Assembly: GCA_905331475.1 (NCBI GenBank)
Contig: CAJNYU010001911.1
Span: 1 to 64,000, forward strand
Source of the DNA: Rotaria socialis
Lineage: Eukaryota > Rotifera > Eurotatoria > Philodinida > Philodinidae
Reading direction: 5' to 3'
DNA: 64,000 nt
The notes below the pieces were generated by a model. It searched no databases. It worked only from the letters and a program-made list of their open reading frames with translations, and was not told the DNA's origin. Below, piece after piece: positions 50,833 to 60,797 of the stretch. Each line of letters opens with the position of its first letter. Position 1 is the stretch's first letter. The translations under genes and the position numbers were made by a program.

Positions 50833-50951
50833 TTTATTGAAAAAAATTATTTTATGAAAGTGTATATATGAGAAGGGTCCACTAAAAAATGTTAACTATT
50901 GTTCAATGAGAGCCATGTTCAATTGTCTAGCTCGTGTAGACAATATAAATA
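50833..50951 (-). repeat. left arm of a 119-bp perfect inverted repeat
   Basis: Reverse complement of 51579-51697. It is an inverted copy of the last codons, stop codon and 3' UTR (including AATAAA) of the secreted orphan gene at 51125-51603. It ends at the undetermined base N at 50952. Confidence 0.9.
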
Positions 50952-51037
50952 NATTGTGAATCACCATAAAAAGAAGTAATAATGTTTTTATCTATGTTGC
51001 TAGGGGTTCTTAGTGTGATGCAAATTTTACCCCTTAC

Positions 51038-51047
51038 CATAGTATAT
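51038..51047 (+). promoter_or_regulatory. TATA-like box of the secreted orphan gene
   Basis: A TAGTATATATACA sequence lies about 80 bp upstream of the ATG at 51125, a plausible core promoter for this short gene. Confidence 0.3.
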
Positions 51048-51124
51048 ATACACACAAACTCCTGTACTATGCTCCATCACATTACATTAACAAACACATA
51101 ACTACATACATAGTACAATTTTCA

Positions 51125-51603
51125 ATGGCATTCATGCATTACTCGGTCTTATTGTTTCTCGTCGCCTTCATCGGCTCATCATTTACAGCACCTGCTCAAC
51201 CACAATCAAGTGTTTTAGGTAAGTCTTACTTCTTTTTTAGTTACGCCCAATCATTGTTTGTATGCTATTAGCTAAACCTAACTCGTGGGACTCGAGTGGC
51301 AATGGAAATCCAGTAAAAAGCAAAATTTCAGTGACTTTGTATACAAGATATCTCACTGGTAAGCTCTTTGGCTCCGGATACAACACACTGGTTCCTCATG
51401 GAATTCCAATCAACAAGTTACTCACGTTCTCTGTGGCTGTGAACACAACAACTGGATTTTATCCACCGAATTACACCTATTCAACTGGTTATGGCTTCCA
51501 AACATTCATCGATTCGACCTATGTTCACATCAATCCAACAATCAACAACGCTCAAAACGTGTATTTGAAACCGTTTCTTATTTATATTGTCTACACGAGC
51601 TAG
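51125..51603 (+). CDS. small secreted protein of unknown function, 141 aa
   Basis: Two exons, 51125-51218 and 51272-51603. The N-terminus is a strong signal peptide (YSVLLFLVAFIGSSFTAPA). The mature part is rich in Tyr, Thr and Asn with two likely N-glycosylation sites (NTT and NYT), no cysteines and a beta-like pattern. I do not recognise the family. Its last eight codons, stop and 3' UTR form the right arm of an inverted repeat, so antisense copies of its 3' end lie upstream. Confidence 0.7.
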
Positions 51604-51697
51604 ACAATTGAACATGGCTCTCATTGAACAATAGTTAACATTTTTTAGTGGACCCTTCTCATATATACACTTTCATAAAATAATTTTTTTCAATAAA
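51579..51697 (+). repeat. right arm of the 119-bp perfect inverted repeat
   Basis: Covers the end of the 51125-51603 coding sequence and its 3' UTR to the AATAAA. Identical over 119 bp to the inverted copy at 50833-50951; the arms are separated by 627 bp. Confidence 0.9.
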
Positions 51698-51851
51698 CAT
51701 AACGGATCCGTTTGCAGACTATATACATTATCGATTTTTAAGATGAAACACGAATCGGAAAACAAAACGAGTAGCTAATGTTGACAGGAAAATTACATTA
51801 GAGAAGGGAATTGAATGAGCTTCGGAAAAAAAAGCAGCAGACTATTGAAAA

Positions 51852-52127
51852 ATGAATGTACAACAGCAAAAGAGACAAAGCCCAGTGAACTTAGACTATC
51901 ATATCAAATCATTGAGCATTCGAAATCAATCGCTGTCATGTTGTAATGTAGATATAAAGTTGAGATATTTTGAAAAGAACTTTTCTACAGAGGAAAATAG
52001 GACAGCTGATTTCCCCATTATTTTCCGCAGAGCAATATTGAAATGCTTGTTGGAATCTTTCACGCAAACTATTTGTTACCGATCCATCAAAGAAGAGACT
52101 GTTCTCTTGTTGGACACTTTAGGATAA
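51852..52127 (+). other. weak 91-aa ORF, probably not a gene
   Basis: An ATG-started frame between the inverted repeat and the telomere-like tract. It has a few Cys and no recognisable motif. Listed only because it is the sole frame in the stretch 51698-52409. Confidence 0.15.
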
Positions 52128-52409
52128 ACTTTACGCTTTGAATGTGACTGATTGAATGAGACGACGCTGTCACCTTTACAAATACACTTTTATACGCCCA
52201 TAATTATACTTGAAATATTGCATCAGACAGTCGAATGGGAACTAATCAGTCAATATTTTCGTTTTTTATTCTACGATCTCTATTGCAAAGATAAATGGTA
52301 ATTAAATATCAAGACGAACGAAAAGAAAAACAGCAAGTTTTCAACTTGTTAACATCAAAATGGCAAAAATCTGATATATATTAGGATATATTTTGTTTGA
52401 ATCTTGAGA

Positions 52410-52448
52410 GTGTGGGTGTGGGTGTTTCTCTTATGCACACCCACACCC
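52410..52448. repeat. head-to-head telomere-like tracts (TGTGGG units)
   Basis: GTGTGGGTGTGGGTGT at 52410-52425, a 10-bp spacer TTCTCTTATG, then CACACCCACACCC at 52436-52448. TGTGGG is the telomere unit reported for bdelloid rotifers. The G-rich strand runs rightward on the left side and leftward on the right side, the arrangement expected at a fusion of two chromosome ends. The tracts also form a 12-bp perfect hairpin stem. Confidence 0.6.
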
Positions 52449-52450
52449 TC

Positions 52451-53207
52451 AGCTGGTTATTATGCAGATGGTATGCAAGCAGCACAAATATTGGCATTAG
52501 CTTTACCTAATGTTGTACCAGTTAATGTGCGCGATAATGTTTTACAACATTTAATTCAAGATATTAATAATAAAGGAAATCATACATCAACAGGCATTGT
52601 ATCAACGGCAGCACTTTATCCACTTCTGTCTGATAATGGTCAACACGATTTAGCAGTTGAATTAATTTCAACAGTCACATATCCATCGTATGGTTATATG
52701 TTTAATAATCCGTATGAAAATGCAACAACTATGTGGGAATTATGGGACGCACCGATGGAAGGTCCAGGAATGAATTCACGAAATCATCATATGTTTTCAA
52801 GTATCGGCGCATGGTTTTATTCACATTTAGCTGGCATAGATTTTCAATCGGATTTAATTCTTATTCAACCACGAATGTTATCAGAAAATAAAAAACATCT
52901 CTTAACGAAAATTGATTGTCAATTAAGTACTTTGTATGGACTTGTTCATGTTTCATATACACGTGACGAAAGTGATACATTTGCCAATTCAATTTTACTT
53001 CGAGTTTCAATACCATCGAATGCTCAAGCTCAAGTTATATTCGAACCATTGTATCCCGGTGCTCGATGTGTGACAATAATGGAAAACCATGAAGTTATCT
53101 GGTCGATTGATAGTAAAGATAATAGTGTTTTTCATGATGTCAACACTGGTTTAATGACTCGTCAAGTTGGATCAGGAGATTATGAATACCAAGCTTTTTG
53201 GGAATGA
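52451..53207 (+). pseudogene. 5'-truncated GH78 alpha-L-rhamnosidase, C-terminal part only
   Basis: GH78 enzymes remove alpha-L-rhamnose from glycans and are typically bacterial, fungal or plant. The frame opens directly out of the telomere-like tract and encodes about 250 residues. These match the second half of the six-hairpin catalytic domain (HTSTGIVSTAALYPLLSDNG, then PSYGYMF, TTMWELWD, NSRNHHMFSSIGAWFY) and the C-terminal beta-sandwich. The usual N-terminal several hundred residues, including earlier catalytic segments, are missing. The first in-frame ATG is 52473, within a fold, so a functional enzyme is unlikely. The frame is otherwise intact to TGA, suggesting recent truncation. Horizontal origin is likely, given the family's distribution. 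Confidence 0.75.
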
Positions 53208-53499
53208 AAATTTAAATCACAAAAAAAAAATACTATTTATTTATTCGAAATTTTATGATATAAATAATTATATTCCTTCTTTTTTCTAATGTATTGTGAT
53301 ATGAATGTGCATTTTTCTTAGATTTATTTCATTCGAAAGATTTCAATAAATTATTAAGTGACTTTTACAACAGATGTCGAAGATTTATTTTGATCGAAAC
53401 ACGAGAGGTGTTTACGAGTAGCCAATCATTTGAATATTCAATATCAACACAACTAAACAGAATTCGAGAAAGAAAATCACTATCATATACGATCTTTAG

Positions 53500-55212
53500 A
53501 TGTCTGTACAATTTTCAGTTGAATCCATTGAATATCTGACTGAAAAATTGAATAATGGTCGATGTTTATGTGATGAATCTGTTGCTTATCTAACTTCACA
53601 AATCAGTCGAGTTATTTTCGATCTCTTAGAAGTAAAATCTAAACGAATAGAACGAACATTGTCACTAATAATTTCATTTCAGGATACCTGTAAATTTGTT
53701 AGAAAATGTTGTCGCAATGAAATGATAATAGATGATTTTGCATTTGCATTAAAATTAAATTATATAAAAGTAAATATGCTGTTCTTTCTATCGCCTTCAA
53801 AATATATATATCTCTATAGCCTATACATGGTTATATAACAAAGAATATTGATCGTTCTTCATCGTTTCGTAAAATAAAAAAAGACAATCGAATTTTATAT
53901 CATATTGATGATAATATCGTCGCATTAAATGATTTAATAACAAGTCAAGTACAAGTACCTTTTGATTTAAGCATTCGTGGTAGATCATTAAAAAAATTTT
54001 CATATTAAGAATTCTATTATTTATCCATTTACTAGCACATTGGTTAGCAGTCAATGGTCAACAACCTATAACAAATGAAAATCCTATGGTAAATGCATCG
54101 ATTCGTTCAGTATCAAAGAAAGTTTTAAATAAATCACGCAAGCTGCTATCAATGGTAAATATAGATTTTATGATAATATATTCAATAAATTCGTTCTTAT
54201 TTCAGGAACAACAAATTTATTATAAAGAACTCACAGAAATGTGTATTTGTTTAAATGAAAAAAAACGAAAAGTAATTGATTCTTTATGACAGTATCAATC
54301 TGTAAATGTTTTTCTTTTTCTAGCAAGCTCTATTGATTCTTTCATCGGATAATAGTCTTCAACAAATCGTTTCACGTGTGATTATTTTCATATCGGAAGG
54401 TGTACGTGTAAATTTGTCACCCACATCGACCTTTTATCGTTCCATAATATTGAATTTTCTACTGCAAATGTGTGATGCATTATTACAGAATGAAAACATC
54501 ATTCTAGAATCTTATGTATGAATTCTAATCGATGAGTAACCTGATTTGATTTTAATTCGTTTTAGTTACATTATTTATTGCCAGCTACACTTTCTTGTTT
54601 ACTTGACAGAAGAATTTCATGTGACCATTGGTCATTGCGTGATCTTGCCGGGAAATGTTGTGGACAAATGATACGGTGAGAATAAGATTTATTGTTTATA
54701 ATGTGGGAAAATTATTATCGTTTTTTCTTTCTGAAGGAAATTTTCCACTTCAACAAATCTTTAGCAACAAAGGACAGTTAATATTTTTTATCGAATTTTA
54801 ATCAACAGTGAAGAAGAATATATTTGGTCAACACAATATGGCGCATTTGTCGGTCTTTGTGAAATGAGTCATAAAGTTAGTTTTATTTCAATCAGTTTTT
54901 TTTCTTCTATGATTTGCATTTTGTTTTAGGTGATTATTCAAATCGTTTTTCCACTTATTAAACAATTAGGGGAAAAAATTCGATTAATATCAGATAGAGA
55001 ATTATCACTTCAAATGACTAAAGTTATTGTTGTAAGACATTTTTTGTGGTAGTTTTATTAAGAGACACGTCTTTTGTTTCATTTAGAAATTTATAACAAT
55101 AGCTTATCGTTCAGTACAAAATGACAATGAAAGTAATGAAAAAAAGCTTTATGAAGATTTTGGCTCGTACTTTGCTCCTCTGATTCAACGACAATTGATA
55201 TTATTATTGTAG
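53500..55212 (+). CDS. TAF6: TAF6, TFIID subunit (short form, disrupted in one conserved segment)
   Basis: TAF6 pairs with TAF9 through its histone fold in TFIID and SAGA-like complexes. Nine exons: 53500-53769, 53820-53979, 54036-54154, 54206-54271, 54324-54515, 54566-54675, 54809-54875, 54930-55031, 55087-55212; 403 aa. The N-terminal histone fold (residues about 5-90) is recognisable. The HEAT domain is well conserved: HWLAVNGQQPITNENP, LLSMEQQIYYKELTEMC, FISEGVRVN, HWSLRDLAGK, TQYGAFVGLCEMSHKVI. A segment homologous to human FSTTTNNIQSR lies at 54737-54808 in frame but contains TAG (54762-54764). My model skips it using the acceptor before 54809, in matching phase. The long Pro/Ser/Thr-rich C-terminal tail of vertebrate TAF6 is absent; the protein ends at the HEAT domain. 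Confidence 0.8.
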
Positions 55213-55943
55213 ATAAAAAAACAATTGAGATTATAAAGTTATATGAATTAAATTAATTTTCTTTTTCTTTTTAAATAAACAGATTAGTTATGATTCTAAA
55301 GAATTCATGATCGATTTCGAAAGCTTTTTGTAACGAGACAAGGACAATATCAAAAATGAGCATTTAATGGAATTGTTATATAATACTGTTCGATGGTCAT
55401 ATCATTCTTTCGTTCTTAAAAATTAGTTCTCACATAAATTATCGAATCTACTTTTTTGTTTTTATAGTAACTCTATGAAATAAATATGATCAGTATATCT
55501 ACTCATTCAAAGTATCGTTTTATATTTAACTCTAAATTACATTTGTTATTTTCATTACGAACAAATGATTGAAAAAAATAAAAATAAAAATCACAAATAG
55601 CAATGTTTGTTTGCTAATGACAACCAATTTACTCAAGTTATGTTTCTCTATCAATCATCTCATTCACATAAATCTTTTTGATCCCAGCAGGCATAAAAAA
55701 AATATTATTTCTCAAGATTTATTTTATTCATTCATTCATTCATTCATCCGGAAGAGTTGAGAGTATAGTCGTATTTCTTCTCATCTTACTGTTATTACTA
55801 CAATTTTATTGCTCAAATATGCTTTATTATATTGTTCCTGACTTTTTAAATTTGATCGTTCGAATGAACTTTTTCTTTTATACACACAAGGGATCAATGA
55901 ATATGAATATAAATAGAAAAAAAAGAAACGTCGTGTACATGAG
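55213..55943. other. region downstream of TAF6, no gene seen
   Basis: AT-rich sequence with an ATTC tetranucleotide run (about 55726-55746). No remnant of the missing forkhead N-terminal half could be found here. Confidence 0.4.
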
Positions 55944-55957
55944 CACACCCACACCCC
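55944..55957 (-). repeat. telomere-like tract (CCCACA units)
   Basis: CACACCCACACCCC, just over two units of the TGTGGG repeat with the C-rich strand on the plus strand. It has the same orientation as the right-hand tract at 52436 and lies about 110 bp before a truncated forkhead gene fragment. Confidence 0.45.
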
Positions 55958-56065
55958 ATCTTTTCCGATGTGATTTATTGATAATTGCTACAATTCAGCA
56001 TATGATTAAAAATTTTCATGTCGAAAAAAAAAGAAGAAATATAATGAAAATCCGATTATATTTAG

Positions 56066-56423
56066 ATGTGGTGATATGTTTGAAAATGGAAGTTATCTAC
56101 GTCGACGAAAACGTTTTAAATTATTAAATAAATCTCATACGGAACACACAGTGATTACGAAACAAACAATAAAGCCAACTCTTGTTAATACATCATCACC
56201 GATCAAATCACAGCCAATCAAAAGTTCATTTTTTATTGATAATCTTCTTGCAAACGATACAAATACGAATACAAGTTATACAACATCATCAGCATCGTCA
56301 CCATCGGAAGCTAATTGTACATTGAAACATCTGCTCTATTCAACTGATTTAGATCTTGTTCAAAAATTGACATTTTTTAATGATTTTCACGGACAACAGC
56401 AGCAGCAGCAGGTTTATTGGTAA
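56066..56423 (+). pseudogene. 5'-truncated forkhead-family fragment (FoxB-like)
   Basis: Behind a TATATTTAG acceptor the frame reads CGDMFENGSYLRRRKRFK, the end of a forkhead DNA-binding domain (wing 2). It is closest in wording to FoxB proteins, which carry CGDMFENGS and RRRKRFK. About 100 Ser/Thr/Asn-rich residues follow, including HTVITKQTIKPTL and a Gln run, to TAA at 56423. The helices and wing 1 that precede this block are absent between TAF6 and here, so the gene is cut. Without the recognition helix it cannot bind DNA as a forkhead factor. Confidence 0.6.
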
Positions 56424-58526
56424 AAACAAAAAGAAAGACAGAATATTTTATTTTTTTGACACATCATCAATTTTATGTGTTAGGCCACCTATGCTTCATT
56501 TGCGTCTAATGACTTTGTATTTTGTTCGCTATAAGACTCAAGTATATATATATATATATATATTTTTGTTTTTTTGTTGATGACATTTGGTGAGTGTGTG
56601 CGTTTGTATCAATGTAATAATATAATGAAGTTGTCACACAAGATGTTAAAATTGGATGATGAAGGATATACCAAGACAGAAGAAAAAAAAAGAAAATTCT
56701 AATCACCTGAGAATAGATTATGACAGTATCTTTAATTGATAAAATATTCAAGCATGCATACACATATAGATGTGTCTGTATATGTTTTATTTGTGGTCTT
56801 GTGTGTCTCGTCGTTATCATTATCGAAGGTATGATGTAGCCGATGAAATGAAAGGGTAAAAGAAAAGAAGAAGAAGAAGAAGAAGCAGAAGTCATCTCTC
56901 AAGAGATTTTATTCATAGAAATCATATTGAAGTGTACTCACACACAGAGATCATGATCGACAATCTTCAATATGAACATCTTAGCTATTTTCATTTAGTA
57001 TTGATGGGTATTCATCTAATTCATTCATTTTTCGGCAATTACGCAATAGGACAGGAGAGACATTTATTACAGTTTGTTTCAGCGAATTCTTCAATCAGGC
57101 AAATAAATTTTCTGAATTATGAGATTCACAAAAAGCATGATTATGACCTGTTATAACTGGATCGTAATATTCGTAATTGCGAAGCATATGAAATTACCTA
57201 GAGTCGGTGTTTACAAGCATAGAATAAAAGTTTCCTATCTCTTAAAATGATGACAGCTCAACGAGATGAGATCATTTTGGTCAGCGCTGCATCATTCATC
57301 AGTTATCGAAATCTATTAATGAAAATCATCTAAATTATAGGTTTTGAAAAAAGAAACTTGCTTGGTTACAAAAATTTCTCTTTTGTTTTCGCATATTTAT
57401 TGAAATCAATAACAACACGAGTACATATAGTTCTCCATGATAAGCAATGAGCAGTCAAGGAAGAACAAGTGAAGTTAGGGTTGGCCCTTTATATGCTAAT
57501 GCCTCTACATTAAAATCTCGAATATAATTTTTCACGTTGATCAATATGATATTCATTAACATAGGTGTAACAAATGTAATTGTTACCACGTACAATATGG
57601 AAATAATCGACAGAATAATAATTCTTTCAGTTAAATATTGTGCATTATTGATGGATGGGTTACGACAGTTCGGATACCACGTGAATATCTTTTACAATTG
57701 TTTTACTTCTTTTATTCCACCCTTCTATCCATTAACAGACATTATTTACTGAATGATCAACAAATTTTGTTTACCTATTCACACAATAAACAATATAATC
57801 GTTATTGAAGTTGAATACCAGTGCAAACATGTATAAAAGAATCAAGCTAGTACGTGCAACCAATTGAAAATGATTTACAATTCAAATAATTGAGGAGCCG
57901 CATATATTTGGTTTGATGTTACTCCATCATCAAGAATTATTACCCAGTATAATAACCACCTCTTCATAAATGTTCGACCAAAGCGATGGAATGATCGACC
58001 CGATCCGCATTACAATAATACCTAGAATACAAAAATTCAATAAGACTATGTTTAGGTAATCTTGCAGAAACAACAGAGTATTATGTTCACATTATTTTGA
58101 TCGGACTCTGTTCTAGGAAAGATAATTGATATTAAGCTGTCTAATATAAAACATTCGCTAGAAACACTAAAAGCATGATGCGTGCTGTTACAATAAAAAC
58201 ATAGGGATTATGACAAGTAAAGTGGCAAGCAGCAGAAGATCTCCACGCTTACTATTAAAATAATTCATTATATATTTTTTTTATAATGACTATTCGAATT
58301 TTGAGATTTGAACCAGCCTAATATTTAACGAAAAAGAAATAGAGAATAACGCTGAACAAAATTTTCAATTTTCTTGTAACGAACAAGATAAAAAAAAGTA
58401 AAACTGACCGGCAGCCACCTTGAGCCAATTCGGAAATTCCAATTTATTCGATGATGATGCTGCTGATGATAATGCTGACGATGATGCTAAGCAACGATTT
58501 TTATAATCTAAATGATGAACGATGTA
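56424..58526. other. 2.1 kb without supported genes
   Basis: Contains a TA run (about 56541-56561) and a GAA-type triplet run (about 56865-56885). Short frames at 56932-57156 and 57537-57752 look like chance. A plus-strand GATGATGATGCTGCTGATGAT segment near 58452 may belong to an unrecognised downstream exon of the TDP-43-like gene. Confidence 0.35.
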
Positions 58527-58849
58527 TTAAGTTAAAAGATCATTTTTTTTCTTTGTCATACGAGCAATAGAATTTAACTCGTAAAGAACATTTTTATCCC
58601 ATTCAAATTGAAAGTTTCCATAACTGTCTTCTGGTATCCTAAAAAATAGGAAATATATTTTGAAAGAATTTCTTTTGATTTGCTATTAACATACGAAACA
58701 AATTCATTTGATTGTTCGTCTTTAAATAATATTCCTGTAGCACCAGGAAATGTTTTAACAAAATAATCTTTTCGAATAATATTATCTTGTTTAAGTAGCA
58801 GACGAGTAGTTTGCTTTGTCTCATTATCGTATATTCGAATATAATTCAT
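58527..58849 (-). CDS. TDP-43 N-terminal-domain-like short protein
   Basis: Exons 58849-58695 and 58638-58527 (intron GTATGT to TTTTTTAG) give a protein of 88 aa. It resembles the ubiquitin-like N-terminal domain of TDP-43 (TARDBP), which mediates self-association. The start MNYIRIYDNE parallels the family's SEYIRVTEDE, and YFVKTFPGATGILFKD parallels TAQFPGACGLRYR. A GN-containing segment follows at the right place. The RNA-recognition motifs and Gly-rich tail of TDP-43 are not seen downstream on this strand. A GTATGA donor at about 58554 and an acceptor at about 58490 would extend it with a Ser/Ala-rich exon but no RRM. It may be a truncated copy or a stand-alone domain. An acceptor lies just upstream of the ATG. 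Confidence 0.5.
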
Positions 58850-58910
58850 TCTCACAGTAATCTGAAAATAAAACGAAGCGAATTCCTAGGTTATTAATAT
58901 GTTCACTGAG

Positions 58911-59007
58911 TAAAAGACAATGCCATTGTCTTTTAATAGTAAGTACCACAAGCAAAAGCAAAGTACCAGAGGTACTTACGATTTTGAAAAAGTACTTTGC
59001 TTTTGCT
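58911..59007. repeat. cluster of perfect short inverted repeats
   Basis: Three nested or adjacent palindromes: TAAAAGACAATG-C-CATTGTCTTTTA (58911-58935), AAGTACCAGAGGTACTT (58961-58977), and a 16-bp stem AGCAAAAGCAAAGTAC (58951-58966) with its perfect complement at 58992-59007. They would form strong hairpins in RNA or DNA, just upstream of the TDP-43-like gene. Confidence 0.75.
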
Positions 59008-59462
59008 GGTAAAACGTGGAAAAATCCTCGGTAAACTATGGATTTGTCCTTTGTTTCGAAATCCTGTTAAAAACGCTGGGCAATGGATTGACTTGAAATA
59101 GCGTTAGTTTAGTGACAACAAAATAATACCAATAAAAAGTATAATAAACCGAGTAAATATTATCTGAAAACAAATTCATTTCATAAATACAGATATAGAG
59201 ACGAGACGACAATGGAACAATGGAATACATGCAGTGAAATAGGATATATCAAATCCAATCGGTGATGAGCAATAAGAGAATTCTGAAGAGGGAGCCATTT
59301 GTTTATATTTAGTAAGTTTTGGTAGATGTGTTTATTTTATTTGAAAAGAAAAAGAAATATTTTAACAGAATCTAATTGTTTTATTCAAGATGAAATTTTG
59401 TAAAAAGTTGATTATTAATAGATTATTCAACTAGATGGTATTCGAGTTTCACTCGTATACGA

Positions 59463-59946
59463 AATGCGATGCGAAGCAGGAATTTGGATCTATGAAAAAT
59501 CTTGAATTCTTTTTATGTAGCCATGATGCAATTCATCCCTCAGAAAACTCTATTCTTACTTAGCGATTCATTATTAAAGACCGATTTCGATTGATCGATT
59601 AATTATCTTTCTGATTCATTATCTTAGATCAGCTGTAAATGAATAGACTGTAGTAGCTAACATATGTTGATGACGTCATTTTAATTATCTCGAAACAAAT
59701 TTCTTTCATTTTCGTCATTTTGGAACCACATTTCTAAGTGAACGGTACTTTAGATACAAAATTGGAAAACAGGGGAAATGAGTTCCATCTTGATACTTCG
59801 ATCTCACGTTTTAACCACTTTCCTACGACTTTCGGTTCTCGAGATCATTAACACAGAAAATGAAGAAAAAGATGCGTATTTCTAGTTAAAAAGAAAAAAA
59901 AAACTCGCGACGGACAACAGAAATGCTTCCTGCTTCGCATCGCATT
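59463..59946. mobile_element. 484-bp MITE-like element with 20-bp perfect terminal inverted repeats
   Basis: AATGCGATGCGAAGCAGGAA at 59463-59482 is exactly repeated in reverse complement at 59927-59946. The interior has no coding capacity. The size and perfect ends suggest a non-autonomous DNA transposon; no convincing target-site duplication is visible. Confidence 0.6.
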
Positions 59947-60797
59947 AAAAAAGTGATTGATAATGGCTTAGAAGAACTAATAGAAATTCATAGAAAAGAA
60001 AAGGAATAAAATTTGTTCTCATATTCTATGATTAAGTACGAATTAATCAATAGAGCGTTGTTTTGTAGATTAAATTATCGAAGTGAAACAAAATCGAAAT
60101 TTAGAAATTTTATTGAAATACTCAGTTGATTGCTAAAAAAAATCAATGTAAAATAATCCTAATGTTCCTATATACCTAAACCGTGAATACCGTAAAAAAA
60201 TTGAATATCTCCTTCTAGGCAAGCTACGGGAAACTAATAGTTTAACCTTGTTAGTTTGGCGGTGAGAACTTTCTTTTGATGTAAAAATAACTAGTATTTT
60301 CAAGTTACAATACAAATACCTCCATTGCTAGTATTGGTTTAGAATCTTTTTTTTGGCATAGCTAAATCCTCTTGCAGAACTTAATTATAGAAAATTTCAT
60401 TCTTACATCCAGATTCTAATCTCATATATGTACACTTGAGTTTGACAATACGTCTGACACGATAGACTTCGTTTGTCAAGTTAGAAAATTTCAAAGCAGA
60501 TCTCTGATGTTATTTGAATACACTTTGCTTGTCAAATAATAGCAACATTATTTTCTTCAGTACATTTTGAGTGATGAGTACAAATCAGGTAAACGCATTG
60601 CATGTGAAATAAATTCTTACGATAGATGCTGCTTGCTTGAAAAGCTTATTGGTTAAAATCAATGCACTAATCAAAAGATACCTGTCTGGCATAGTGCTAT
60701 TTATTTCATCAGACTTGAAAATATAATAATTATAAAGCGAATTTACTTATTCTAGAGTCGTTCATTTTAAAAATGTATGTATATTTTGTCTTTTCAG
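59947..60797. other. region upstream of ALG5
   Basis: No gene seen. The sequence just before the ALG5 ATG is TTTTGTCTTTTCAG, a good 3' splice acceptor. The 5' end of ALG5 is therefore either a UTR exon further upstream or a trans-spliced leader. Confidence 0.4.

Noticed and set aside
52404-52472. ORF extension making a signal-peptide-like start for the GH78 fragment
   Set aside because: The extra residues are translation of the telomere-like tract from a TTG; there is no ATG before 52473.
59036-59230. minus-strand 64-aa frame with hydrophobic residues
   Set aside because: Short, Tyr-rich and AT-driven, with no motif or splice context; between two repeat elements.
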